A DNA stretch of 64,000 nucleotides from Gari tellinella (taxonomy: Eukaryota > Mollusca > Bivalvia > Cardiida > Psammobiidae): NCBI GenBank assembly GCA_922989275.2, contig OV277864.1, forward strand, positions 47,305,550-47,369,549. The letters run 5' to 3'. Of the stretch, positions 52,610 through 62,366 are shown piece after piece. The notes below the pieces were generated by a model. It ran no database searches, was not told the origin of the DNA, and was given only the letters and a program-made list of their open reading frames with translations. How positions within the stretch are numbered: the stretch's first letter is position 1; each line of letters starts with the position of its first letter. The position numbers and the translations under genes are program-made.

Positions 52610-53109
52610 CAGTGGAGAAGACATTATTCTTTCCTAATAAAAGCCTTTATGCTTTAACAATTATGTCAAGTGCAATTAGTTTGGAGACAGATTAAACGCC
52701 GGGTAACCCAACGTCTTACAGTGGAGAATCTGTTATTCTTTCCCGTTTAAACGCAAACGTACGCAAACGCAAAGCACTAAAACGTAGAAAAGAACAACTT
52801 TTGGACAATTCTGATAATTCTTGTTTATCTTGGTGGCAAACAGATTGGAGCCTGATCAGACGCCGGGTTACCCGGCGTCTGATCTGGCTCCAAACTGTTT
52901 GCACTGCAAATAATAGTTTTAGCGTAAACGCGTTTATTGGGAAAGAATAACAGATTCTCCACTGTAGTATGCCCTTAACTGTTTGTCCCTCATAATAAAA
53001 TAAATTGCCAGACATTTAAAACTTGTAATTTAATTTTCTTAATTTTATTTTGTTATGCGTTTATGTTTCTTTTGCTTTTAAACGAGAATGAATAACGTCT
53101 TCTCAACTA
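52610..53109 (+). mobile_element. Older family A copy split by a nested A
   Basis: Left 52610-52718: CAGTGGAGAAGACATTATTC to CCGGGTAACCCAACGTCTTA. Right 52967-53109: GTATGCCCTTAACTGTTTG to CGTCTTCTCAACTAT. The insertion is inside the host hairpin. Confidence 0.82.
52719..52964 (-). mobile_element. TA MITE, family A, 246 bp, nested
   Basis: Near-consensus, opposite orientation to its host, TA on both sides, intact hairpin. Confidence 0.93.
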
Positions 53110-53134
53110 TATACCGATAGTATTTCATTCGAAC

Positions 53135-54150
53135 TTAACCCTTTTCCTCATAGGAGCGCCTTTTAGCGCATTAAATATTTTCATCCACTGAATAAAATAG
53201 TTCCAATTTATACAGTCATAAATAGAGGATATTGAATGAGTGTTTTTTCAGTAATGAATTTATTGAACGAGTTGGATAAAAATGATATTTTGCGAGCCTT
53301 GGCGAGCAACATATCATTTTTATCCAACGAGTTCAATAAATTTATTACTGAAAAAAACACGAATTTAATATCCTATTTATCACATAAACACCAAACGACA
53401 CGAAAATCCGAAAGGTCTTACTTTCACTTTTGCCCTCGGCTCTTAGGTAAACGATTCGTCATAGGTGTTATTCGGTTTTATTCATCCGTAGATAAAAACA
53501 CCAATCATATTAAAGTAAAGAAAATCCACACCATTACGTTGTGAAAAGACTTCTCTGATACCATATTCAAATTTTAAATTAATATTTTAATTAAAGTTGT
53601 TCTAATTGACTAAAAATGATCATTTGACATTAAGAATCTAGTTTCGTTTTCAAAACAACGTCAAGACGTAACATGACGTCATTATCAGTATAACGTCTAA
53701 ATTTGAAAAACAGTCTGAGTCACTGTTAATATTAAAGTCTACGTAGTATTAAGTTTAGCCTGATTTGCAGCCTGAGTTTGCGAGACTGCTAGGGATAATG
53801 TTTCTATGACACTTCGAAATGTTTCAATACCTAGTGGTGATCTATGTTTGTCTAGATTCTCTTAACTGATTTACAGTCGGCGTAGTAGTACATTATTTTG
53901 GTGATTCGAAAATTAGTATAAAATATATGCCCAGTGGGCCATACGATTTTTACGGCCCTCTATATTTTGCACGTTTATGTGATAAATATGAATACTAAGA
54001 AGTAAGTTCTATATTCTAGTATGTATTAGCTTAAAGCAGGCTGAAAGTAAAGCAGAATGCGCATTATGGCGCATTCTGTTTTACTTTCAACCTGCTTTAA
54101 GTGGTTACCTATTTTCAATACTAGAAACAGGCTATTGGGGAATGGGTTAA
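53135..54150 (-). mobile_element. Family F copy split by a 757-bp foldback insertion
   Basis: Left 53135-53224 (TTAACCCTTTTCCTCATAGG, GCGCCTTTTAGCGCATT, TTCCAATTTATACAGTCAT). Right 53989-54150 (TATGAATACTAAGAAG, type-2 hairpin at 54030-54102, CAGGCTATTGGGGAATGGG + TTAA). The parts match continuous family F copies. Confidence 0.78.
53225..53981. mobile_element. 757-bp foldback-type insertion
   Basis: Flanked by ATAAATA at 53218-53224 and 53982-53988 (probable TSD). The left 160 bp form a long hairpin: GAGGATATTGAATGAGTG..GGATAAAAATGATATTTT against its near complement ending about 53383, with centre GCGAGCCTTGGCGAGC. TTTATGTGATAAATA recurs at the right edge. A 102-codon frame (53236-53544) reads through the hairpin and is not recognised. 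Confidence 0.6.
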
Positions 54151-54246
54151 TGACTGCAAAATCTGTATATAAATCTGACCAAGTCCAAATGACATTTTTA
54201 GCAAATATTTCGGGCCAAATCATTTTTGTATATATTCATTTACTAT

Positions 54247-54668
54247 TGAGTCCCAAATTGTTTCGAGCCTGATCAGACTCTGTGTTACAGTACTGAACCT
54301 TATTAAATTAAATTGATAATCGCAAGCGAATTGCCATCGAATTGCCATCGAATCGGGCGCTTCAAAAAACAAATCCTACGTTTGAATACTTTAACGCGAA
54401 TTTTCAGAAGCGGTTGTGACAAAAATGGAATCTAAAAAATTAACGAAGGCATATTTGCGAACATTTGTGAGATACACCACTCAAGAAAACTTATCCGAGG
54501 GTAAATTAGTATTTTGAAATCGCAAGCGAATCGCCATCGAATTGCCATCGAATTGCAAGCGAATCGCAAAAATTGTTAATTTAATAAGATTCAGTACTGT
54601 ACCAAGCGTCTTATCTAAAGTGTCCAAACTGTTTTCAATGGACTTATGTATAGCATTCTTCACTGTAG
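54247..54668 (-). mobile_element. Decayed family A copy split by nested I
   Basis: TTTCGAGCCTGATCAGACTC before the insertion and CAAGCGTCTTATCTAAAGTG, CCAAACTGTTTTCAATGG after it are the two hairpin arms. The right end is CATTCTTCACTG. Confidence 0.6.
54288..54599. mobile_element. TA MITE, family I, 312 bp
   Basis: CAGTACTGAACCTTATTAAA and its complement ...TTAATAAGATTCAGTACTG with TA on both sides. GAATTGCCATCGAATTGCC-type subterminal units. It sits at the apex of the host hairpin. Confidence 0.87.
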
Positions 54669-54792
54669 TTTACCCCTTGCTCCACTTTAAGACGTTTCTT
54701 GCCTTCTTCAACCAAAAGATGTCCAAGACTGGTGTAATTTAAGACAGGGGACAATTTAAAGTCGAAATAATGTAGAGCCGACAGCTCATGTA

Positions 54793-55037
54793 CAGTGGAG
54801 AAACGTTATTCTTTCCCGTTTAAACGCAAACGTACGCAAACGCATTGCACTAAAACATAGAAAATGACGACTTTTCGACAATTTTAACTATTCATGTTGA
54901 TCTGAGTGGCAAACAGTTTGGAGCCTGATCAGACGCCGGGTTACCCGGCGTCTGATCTGGCTCCAAACTGTTTGCAATGGAAATAATAGTTTTAGCGTAA
55001 ACGCGTTTAATGGGAAAGAATAACGTTTTCTCCACTG
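54793..55037 (-). mobile_element. TA MITE, family A, 245 bp
   Basis: CAGTGGAGAAACGTTATTC start, perfect hairpin at 54911-54975, CGTTTTCTCCACTG end. A further family A tip (55040-55075) follows across a shared TA. Confidence 0.92.
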
Positions 55038-55075
55038 TACAGTGGAGAAGACGTCTTTCTTTCCCAATAGCGAGT

Positions 55076-55589
55076 TACAATTGCAGGTGATCTTATCATA
55101 CATTATACCATCATGTAGTTGAAGAATTGTCATTTTCAATGGTATATCACACATACATTTTACACTTATTATACATATGGAAGTTATTGGTCGAGTTGCA
55201 TTCATATTTGAACCTCCCCCGTATCCTGAAGAACGATAAGCTTGTAGGAGACGATGGACAAAGTCGGCATCGTATATGTGGACGGACTGATAGACGAATG
55301 GACGAATGAAGAAACTGATTAATGGTTGGCCGGACGAACGAAGAAACGGACGAAACAACGGACGAATGGTAGGCAGGGGTAACGCAGTGCCCCCAAACTA
55401 CATGTAATCGTCGCGAGGGCATACCACTTCAGCTCTTTGTTAACTGGTTAAAGTCATTTACCCATGTGTTTAACAATATTGAATGCCATAATTTATTTAC
55501 ATTTCCACTGTAAAGCTAATTTAACTTGTTCTTAACACCCAATCCATATCTTTAAGACCAGGCGCATAATATATTCAAGCGATATCAGT
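55076..55589. other. No gene; GGACGAA-type low complexity
   Basis: At 55265-55365 there are repeats of GGACGAAT/ACGAAGAAACGG type, which explain open frames on both strands there. Confidence 0.5.
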
Positions 55590-55870
55590 CTGTATTCGTT
55601 AACAAACAGAAACGCATTGTAACGTTTTGTTTATTGTTTCCGCCCGTTCGCTCACGAAGAGCTGATACGATGGAACTATTTATGCAAGAAATCAACGTGC
55701 ATATGGTATTTTTATGGTTTTGTTTGAATACCTTGTTTTCATTTCAGGTCTGGTATTAATTTAGTATGTTTTTGTTTTCACTGGTGCTATTTCTGATTGC
55801 TGATAAAAATATCAATGTCAAGATCAGACTTGTCGAATTCCAGCTAAAATTTAATTAGCATGACATTCAT
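55590..55870. repeat. Dispersed repeat R, copy 3
   Basis: CAAGAAATCAACGTGCATAT, TTCATTTCAGGTCTGG and CTGATTGCTGATAAAAAT correspond to blocks of copies 1 and 2. The most diverged copy. Confidence 0.5.
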
Positions 55871-56034
55871 ATTGGATGTCGGAGTAAGGATAGTTTAAAA
55901 TGTGGCTTTGTATGTTGAGGTTTTTTAATTTTTGTATAGTATCCAATGCGTTCAGTGACCAGTTATACATGTAAAAGATATACGTTGTATTAAGATCTCT
56001 AGGACGGTATCTATTCAATAGGAGCCAAACAAAA

Positions 56035-56259
56035 GGCAGAATGCTCATTGACTCTAATTTATTCCTCCAATGAAATATAACAGTTCCATTTTAAAGACAT
56101 GCATATGAACCATTATAAAATTATCTTAGCCGATGGTAGCTTAACGCTGGCCGACAATGAAGCAGAAGGGACCTTAAGGCACATTCTGTTTTACATTCAA
56201 CCTGCTTGAAGTGGTCACTTGTCTCAAAAACTGGAAGCATGCTATGGGTAAGTGATTAA
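56035..56259 (-). mobile_element. Family F copy
   Basis: TTCCTCCAATGAAATATAAC, AGTTCCATTTTAAAGAC, decayed type-2 hairpin (56130-56210), AAGCATGCTATGGGTAAGTG, TTAA. Confidence 0.65.
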
Positions 56260-57430
56260 GGAGTTGACTCTAGTTTTTGTTTGGTTTTACTAAATATTTA
56301 TATAAACATATTTAAACCGGAAATGGTCGAATCAAATGTGAAAAAATTTGTCCGAATCTTAAATGTCAAAACTTGACATCAAAGTCAAACGGACGAAAGA
56401 ATGAATAAATGAAATAATGAATAAATGAAAGACTGCATGATGTGTTCGACCTTTGAACACAGATTGTTATTTATAGAGTGTTTAACCTGAGCTGATTTTA
56501 CATGTACAAAGAAACACTAACATTCGCCTTATTTTGTTGCTGTTATGATTTATGTCATTTACCAAATGGTCGTTATAAGTAAAACGGATATGGTAAAAAT
56601 ATTTTCATAACCCTATAAAAACAAAAGGACACGCCTTGTCTGGACTCCTTTTTCTTAGTCCTACTGTTCGCCCAAAAGTGCTGCACGAAGCGGTACACTA
56701 AATGACATTTGCTATGGCGTTACCATAAACAACGTCACGTTTTGGCGGTAGAAATTTCACTGGGGGAAGCAACTACGTATATTATTATCAAATGGTTTTG
56801 CTACGACAATTTGTAAAGGTTTTATGATTGATTTGTTTTAATACGAAACCAGTGTATAAATTTGGAAATGTTTTCCTACATAAACAAAGTTGCCTTCGTA
56901 GGAAAACAAATCTACCATAATACCTACTGTATATACATTGTCGAAGCAAAACATTTGATGATAATACAAAGTTTGTCCCAGTGAAAATATGGCGGAGGGA
57001 CTATGACATTCGGCTTAAATATGATAAAAAATGAGCACTCATGTCAGATTCTCTATTTCTACATTCGGTAGTGATATTAAATTATAAGGTAATATATATC
57101 TAATATTTTTTTGTTTTCATGGAGGTATATAAGAAGATCAGGATTGTTTGTACCTGCATCCAAATAAAATATTCTATATAGTACTTAAGTAAACATAAAA
57201 ACAATAAATTATGATATATGCCTTTTTTCAGATAAATTATTAACAGATCCGTTAAACGGAAATACCGTTCTTGAAACGAAGAACACCTAGAACAAAACGT
57301 TTACAACCTAACTTACACCAATTGTGTTACTATAGGTTTTCTACATGAATTGTTAATACATGTACGTCGATAAAGTAGTAATACAGTAATAAAACAAAAC
57401 TTTCATCTAAAGTAGAATTATTAAATAAAA
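56260..57430. other. No gene recognised
   Basis: A short AATGAATAAATGA repeat at 56399-56430 and a 10-bp-arm inverted repeat (GTTTTCCTAC..GTAGGAAAAC, 56870-56906). No coding signal. Confidence 0.4.
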
Positions 57431-57639
57431 CAGTAGAAAATCTTTACTACTATGGCCACTCAAAAGAGGCCTAACAAATTGTATAAAAGAGAGACTGGTG
57501 AGAACTTATAGCAAAGTGAGAGTAAAACAGCAAGCTCATAATAGAGCTTGTTTTACTTTCATATTGTTTTAATTAGTCACGTGTTTTATTCAACTAATAA
57601 TTGACACAATTCAATGGTCACAGTAGAGAGGTTTTACAG
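57431..57639. mobile_element. TA MITE, family C
   Basis: CAGTAGAAAATCTTTACTAC start and GTAGAGAGGTTTTACAG end. Hairpin GTAAAACAGCAAGCTC..GAGCTTGTTTTAC. Confidence 0.75.
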
Positions 57640-57711
57640 ATAGGGACATTTTCTGTTGTAAGATGGTGTCTCTTTCAGCGTTGATGTTTATTGCCACAAA
57701 CCCGATTTGTA

Positions 57712-57946
57712 CAGTGAAGAAAACGTTGTTCTTTCTCCAAAAAACGCGTTTACAACTAATATTAATATCTACGTTGCAAACAGTTTGGAGCCGAGGAACC
57801 CGGTGTCTGATCCGGCTCAAAGCTGTTTGTCACACAGATTATAATATGACAATTACCAAAAACGTTATTTTCTACATTTTAGTGCAATACGTTTGCGTTT
57901 CGTTTGCGTTTAAACGGGAAATAATTATTTAACGTCTCCTCAACTG
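57712..57946 (+). mobile_element. TA MITE, family A
   Basis: CAGTGAAGAAAACGTTGTTC start, ACGTCTCCTCAACTG end, TA flanks. Part of the left hairpin arm and apex is missing (GGAGCCGAGGAACCCGG). Confidence 0.78.
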
Positions 57947-57964
57947 TATTACAATATACCGTAC

Positions 57965-58035
57965 GATATTTGCAAACAGTTTGGATACAGAATATAAGAC
58001 GAGTACCCTGACGTCTTATTGGGATCTAAGCTCTA
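57965..58035. repeat. Decayed type-1 hairpin
   Basis: TTGCAAACAGTTTGGATACA against a weak right arm (TTGGGATCTAAGCTC) around AAGACGAGTACCCTGACGTCTT. Confidence 0.5.
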
Positions 58036-58102
58036 TAATATTCATAATTGTTTCTACGTATTTCAGTAAATTTCGCCGGAAAGCCAGATATACTGAGATA
58101 TG

Positions 58103-58357
58103 TTAAAACCCCAATTGCTTTTGTCAGTGTTGAAAACAGGTGGTTGATATTCAAAGTAGGCTAAATGTAAAGCAGAAAGCTCATAATGGAGCTGTCTGTT
58201 TTACTCACAGCATACTTTAGGCATCCACCTGTTAGTATACAGGAAAAGATGCAAGATACAAATTGCTTTATAAATGGGGCATTATAAAGGCATGAAAAGT
58301 CATGCTTATGAGGAATAAATATTGTGCTGAAATGCCCTTCTATGGGGTAGCTGGTTA
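58103..58357 (+). mobile_element. TTAA MITE, family F, 255 bp
   Basis: TTAA at both ends. GTAAAGCAGAAAGCTC..GAGCTGTCTGTTTTAC hairpin, intermediate between the F and C types. Right end CCTTCTATGGGGTAGCTGG. Confidence 0.72.
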
Positions 58358-58515
58358 AGCCTCAAGATATTTGAGTTTTAAAACAGTCTTTTTCATCGTA
58401 TTTTGACAAGCCGTGCAACACACTTTCAAGACTGCAACATTTAGTTCCGGTCTATACAAATAGTTGGCACGTTCTGCTCTCATGAACCTCTATGCCATTT
58501 ATTGAGACTGGCTAA

Positions 58516-58731
58516 CGGCGTAACCTTTATCCTGTTGTAATATTGTCTGCGTTGACATTGCCGTCTACAAAGTTTGTCAAATTAATAGTTAAACAGTTTT
58601 TTATAAAGAAACAAAAAATAGTGTCAAACAGTTTGGATCCAGATGAGACGCCGCGTTACGCGGCGTCTCATCTGGGTCCAAACTGTTTGCAAAAAATACA
58701 GTTAAGTCACGATCAGCAGGCACCGGGTTAA
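58516..58731 (+). mobile_element. TTAA MITE, B-like, with mirrored hairpin change
   Basis: Right end CAGGCACCGGG + TTAA, left end diverged (GTAACCTTTATCC). Hairpin at 58624-58689: both arms read GATGAG/CTCATC where relatives read GATCAG/CTGATC. Apex GCCGCGTTACGCGGC. Confidence 0.72.
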
Positions 58732-58979
58732 CATTTATCTAAAAAGTTGTGAATCTAACAAGTAACTCGTTTGTCAGTTTTCTGAAAAGTTTAGTGTCTA
58801 GACATGAAATGTTATATTTATGTAGATGTTAGGAATATTTGCATACAAAACGTGTTTATATTGTTTGGAAGGAAAAGACGAAGGAGATTGATCTCTAAAC
58901 TTATGATTTGAATTTTGAACGAATTCTTTCAAATTTGACATATACTATAATGCGTTTACACCTGAACGTTTGGAAATAC

Positions 58980-59139
58980 TCTCTGCAATGACGTCATCAA
59001 TTTTAAGGAATTATCGTCTTCATTTTGTCAAAAGAAAATGTTGGGTATTTTGACTTAAGGACAATTGAATGAGTGTCGATCAAGATTCAAACTGTTTGCA
59101 AATAATCGATGTACTCGGGTGAGGCAGTAACCGGGTTAA
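58980..59139 (+). mobile_element. Family B copy, hairpin arm lost
   Basis: CTCTGCAATGACGTCATC and TCGGGTGAGGCAGTAACCGG + TTAA. GAGTGTCGATCAAGATTC leaves only the outer right arm. Confidence 0.7.
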
Positions 59140-59244
59140 TGTTTGCTGTTCTGGTTGTTGTATTTTGCTTGTACATGTACTAACATCGATTGAAATCATT
59201 GTTTAACATTTGCCTAATAGTGGCGACTTGCCTAGAACTTGCAA

Positions 59245-59320
59245 ATAAATTGTATTAAGATCAAGCCCCGCGAAACGCGTTGTCTGATAAGGATCAAACC
59301 GCATGTCACCAACGTTTAAG
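59245..59320. repeat. Decayed type-1 hairpin
   Basis: AAGATCAAGCCCCGCGAAACGCG then TTGTCTGATAAGGATC. Confidence 0.5.
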
Positions 59321-59550
59321 TTTTGTAAGATTAAATGTCTTAAAAATATAATTTCAAATTAGATACAGACGACAACTATGAAGCGGTCAATACTGTAGAC
59401 TAGATCTACATAAACGGGATATCCATTAGAACGTCGACCGTTATTTCTGCTCAAAGATCGTCAAATTTAGTTATATAATAAACTCAATCTGATATAAAAC
59501 TGCAAATATACAATCCATAAAACAAAATAAAAAAATAACCTTGTCCAGCG

Positions 59551-59673
59551 CTTATAAAGCGTTTCAGTTAAGTTCGTTCTCAAGCATTTGATTGGTCAGA
59601 TTTGAGCCTAAGCTCAAATCTGACCAATCAAATGCTTAAGAATGATTTAAGACTTACTGAAACGTTTTGTAAG
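59551..59673. mobile_element. Palindromic element, family M
   Basis: CTTATAAAGCGTTTCAGT and ACTGAAACGTTTTGTAAG outer arms. Inner near-perfect palindrome (59581-59640) with 27-bp arms CAAGCATTTGATTGGTCAGA..TTTGAGC and loop CTAA. Part of it is shared with 25592-25709. Confidence 0.78.
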
Positions 59674-60093
59674 CATGAAACTAGATCGGACGCTGAGGTA
59701 AAATATATTGTCAACAACTCACTGGTATTCAAATAGTTTTAAAACAAATTCCACCCTAGCGACGAGTATGCTCTTCATTAATGTGTAAACAGTGTAGACT
59801 CAGATCAGACGGCATACATGTATATTTGCTATATATTGATAAAAACAACTCTAAATTGGCAAACTTTAACTAGACTTATTAGAAATTGGAATCATCTATT
59901 AAACGTTTAGGAGTAAATGATATTAAAAGGCAGGAAATTACATTTGTGTTGTTCTCGGCGTATTTCCATTATGAATTCTCAAATGTATAATGGAATCCAG
60001 TCGTTCATGCCGCCGTCAATACACTTTCCACTAACGCTCAACTGCTAACAATGCTAGCCATGATGACAATGCAGTTTTACAAAACATACAAAA
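59674..60093. other. No gene; K-type half arm
   Basis: AACAGTGTAGACTCAGATCAG at about 59790 is a hairpin remnant. Otherwise nothing. Confidence 0.4.
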
Positions 60094-60302
60094 ACGGTAT
60101 ACCTCTCTATTACGACCAATAAAGCGATGACTAATTGGATTGTATAAAACAGATGACAGCTTACAGCAATGTGACAGTAAAACAGAAAGCTCCTAAATTA
60201 GCTTACTAATTTACCGGCACCTTGCTTTAATCAGTCGACTGTCGTATACAACTTATCATTAAAACATGTACCATTTATTGATAATAATATAGAGGTTTAC
60301 TG
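60094..60302. mobile_element. Family C copy, decayed
   Basis: ACGGTATACCTCTCTATTACGACC start, AATATAGAGGTTTACTG end. GCAATGTGACAGTAAAACAG hairpin with broken apex. Confidence 0.7.
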
Positions 60303-60389
60303 TTCTTATTCCAAACCAGATTGTGGTCGGCATCTGATCAGAAACACGACTATTTGGCAGGTTTTTAACTTCTGAAATACGTATCCAAT

Positions 60390-60742
60390 GCTCCCGTCCG
60401 AAAACGGTTCTCCCAACAACAATTCCCTCCGTACAACAATGCCTGCTGCTGTTTCCCAAACAATACAATTCTCTCCAATTCATTCACTGCTGCAATATTG
60501 TCTGCTTTTATTTCTTAAATTGTCGTCTGCTGTTTTTCTCAAAGTTACATATTGGCCGTTTTGAAGAAACAGACTGACGAGTGACTAACAGTTTGAATCC
60601 AGATTAGAATGTGATTTAAGTCGATTCAAACTGTTTGAACTTTTTGGTACTAATTTTCACTCACGATACAACACCCTCCAGACAACACACATACATGTAA
60701 CCTGTGTCTTCCAATGAATGTTGTTGTAGAGACGAAGCACTG
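60390..60742 (-). mobile_element. Family D copy, decayed
   Basis: GCTCCCGTCCGAAAACGG start and GTAGAGACGAAGCACTG end. TTGTCGTCTGCTGTTTTTCTC and a broken hairpin (60587-60632) in family order. Confidence 0.65.
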
Positions 60743-60827
60743 TAGACTTAACTTAGAAAATGCTACAGACTACACTTATGAAGAATATATTATAGTTGGA
60801 TCGTAGGCAAGCCAGACTAAAACGTTA

Positions 60828-61078
60828 TTAACCCTTTAACCAATAGTCTGTTCTAGTATTTAACATATGTGACTTATTAAAGTAAGCTGAAAGTAAAGCA
60901 GAATGTGCCCTAGGGCACATTCTGCTTTACTTTCAGCTTACTTTAAGTTACTATCTGCTAGTATATAGAAAATATTTCTTATAGTTCATATTCATGGCGG
61001 TATAAAATGGAACTATTTTCTTTGGCGGATGAATAAAATGAATGCGCTAAAAGTCGCTTCTATAAGGGAAAGGGTTAA
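60828..61078 (+). mobile_element. TTAA MITE, family F, 251 bp
   Basis: TTAA at 60828-60831 and 61075-61078, ends CCCTTTAACCAATAG and AAGGGAAAGGG. Contains a fully perfect type-2 palindrome and the AAAATGAATGCGCTAAAAGT subterminal block. Confidence 0.88.
60877..60946. repeat. Perfect 70-bp palindrome
   Basis: 35-bp arms with no loop and no mismatch, centre CCCTAGGG. Compared with other family F hairpins (GCAGGTTG, GCGCCTTAAGGCGC) the arms read GTAAGCTG and GTGCCCTAGGGCAC, so about five positions differ, each with the matching change on the other arm. Confidence 0.95.
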
Positions 61079-61194
61079 CACTAACCTATCAATATAGGTG
61101 ACGTCTGTCCATTAAATTTTCATTCTCATGAATGTTGTCGGACATTTTTATGAGTGCGCCATTTATCTTGACGCCAATATGCTCTAAACCATTT

Positions 61195-61375
61195 GCCTAC
61201 CGTAATTTCGTCTGCTTTGAAAATGTTCGTCTGCAAAAAGATTTAACGTTTTGACTTTTTGAAAATAAGAACGAGTATCGAACAGTTTGGATCGAGATTA
61301 AACGCCGCGTAACGCACCATTTAGCTGGATTCAAACAATTTGCAAATAATTTGCGATCGGCAGGAAAAGGGCTAG
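61195..61375 (+). mobile_element. Decayed B-like MITE
   Basis: ACCGTAATTTCGTCTGC, a broken hairpin at 61280-61340 (CGCCGCGTAACGCACC) and GCGATCGGCAGGAAAAGG. Confidence 0.55.
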
Positions 61376-61560
61376 TCTTTTCACCTGCTTAGACAGTTTA
61401 TATCCAAATCAGACAGCGGCGCCTGGTCAGGATCTAAACTGTTTGATGTACGTGATAAGGTTTTATAAGCGAGTATTAATTTAGAATTTAATTTTCTAAA
61501 ACAAATACTTGCAGGCGAAAATTATTCTGCAGACGACACGGCAACAGCAGAATATTATCA
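61376..61560. mobile_element. Decayed hairpin element
   Basis: ACAGTTTATATCCAAATCAG then CAGCGGCGCCTGGTCAGGATC, a shortened hairpin, followed by GCAGACGACACGGCAACAG. Confidence 0.5.
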
Positions 61561-61574
61561 TTCTCAGAGCGACG

Positions 61575-61760
61575 AATGCGTTATTATTTCCTATTTAAGC
61601 GTAAACATAAACGCAAACGCAATGTAATAAAAGGTAGACAATAAAATATTTTTGAAATTTTGACTTTTATTGACAAACAATTTGGAACCTGATTGACCAG
61701 ACGCCAGATCATTCGGCACCTGATCTGGCTCAAAACATGTTTGCAAAGAAAACAATACTG
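61575..61760 (-). mobile_element. Family A copy, left tip missing
   Basis: GCGTTATTATTTCCTATTT, AAACGCAAACGCAATG, decayed hairpin, end near AACAATACTG. Confidence 0.55.
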
Positions 61761-61769
61761 TAAGAGATT

Positions 61770-61892
61770 TCAAACCGTCTGCCACCGTTTGCCACTAAGA
61801 TAATAATGAATCCTTTGAAACTTTTAAAAGTAAACCGTTTATTGCAACTATTTGCGTTTCGATTGCGAAAAAAAAACGTTTTCTGAACTGTA
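61770..61892 (+). mobile_element. Family A 3' part
   Basis: TGCCACTAAGATAATAATGA, TTTGCGTTTCGATTGCG, CGTTTTCTGAACTG. Confidence 0.55.
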
Positions 61893-61893
61893 A

Positions 61894-61912
61894 CCCCCCC
61901 CCCCCCCCCCCC
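61894..61912. repeat. Poly-C run
   Basis: A run of about 18 C. Similar runs lie near 7650 and 23020. Confidence 0.95.
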
Positions 61913-62012
61913 CGAGTAATATTTTCAATGATATTTCCCAAGTTCAGTGAAGACGGTACACTCCAAATAAATGGAGCTAAATTGGATTTGCATTTCCAGT
62001 TTTTTATGTGTA

Positions 62013-62366
62013 CAGTGCAATCCTTCCAAACCGGAACCTTTAAATACCGGAATTCTCCCTAAACCGGACAAAAATGTTGGTCCCGTTTTTATTTATTCCT
62101 TCAACTTTAAATATTCATGAATATGTATAATCAGAAATACTTTAATATTCTAGCAGATGATAACTCAAAGCAGGTTGAAAGTAAAGCAGAATGCGCATTA
62201 AGGCGCATTCTGCTTTACTTTCAACCTGTTTTAAGTGGTCAACTCTCTCCTATACTAGAAACAAGCTATGGGATAATGGGTAAAAACCCCTCTTTAAACT
62301 GGAAACCCCTCTAAACCGTAATTTTATGTTGTCCCCATACATGTCCGGTATAGAGGGGTTTCATTG
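62013..62366. mobile_element. TA composite MITE, family E
   Basis: CAGTGCAATCCTTCCAAACC start, GTATAGAGGGGTTTCATTG end, TA flanks. Inside is a family-F-like element with a near-perfect type-2 hairpin (62167-62236, GCGCATTAAGGCGC apex), whose far end CTATGGGATAATGGGTAA runs into AACCCCTC of family E. Confidence 0.87.

Noticed and set aside
54888..55358. 156-codon minus-strand frame
   Set aside because: Made of family A sequence plus GGACGAA-type low-complexity sequence.
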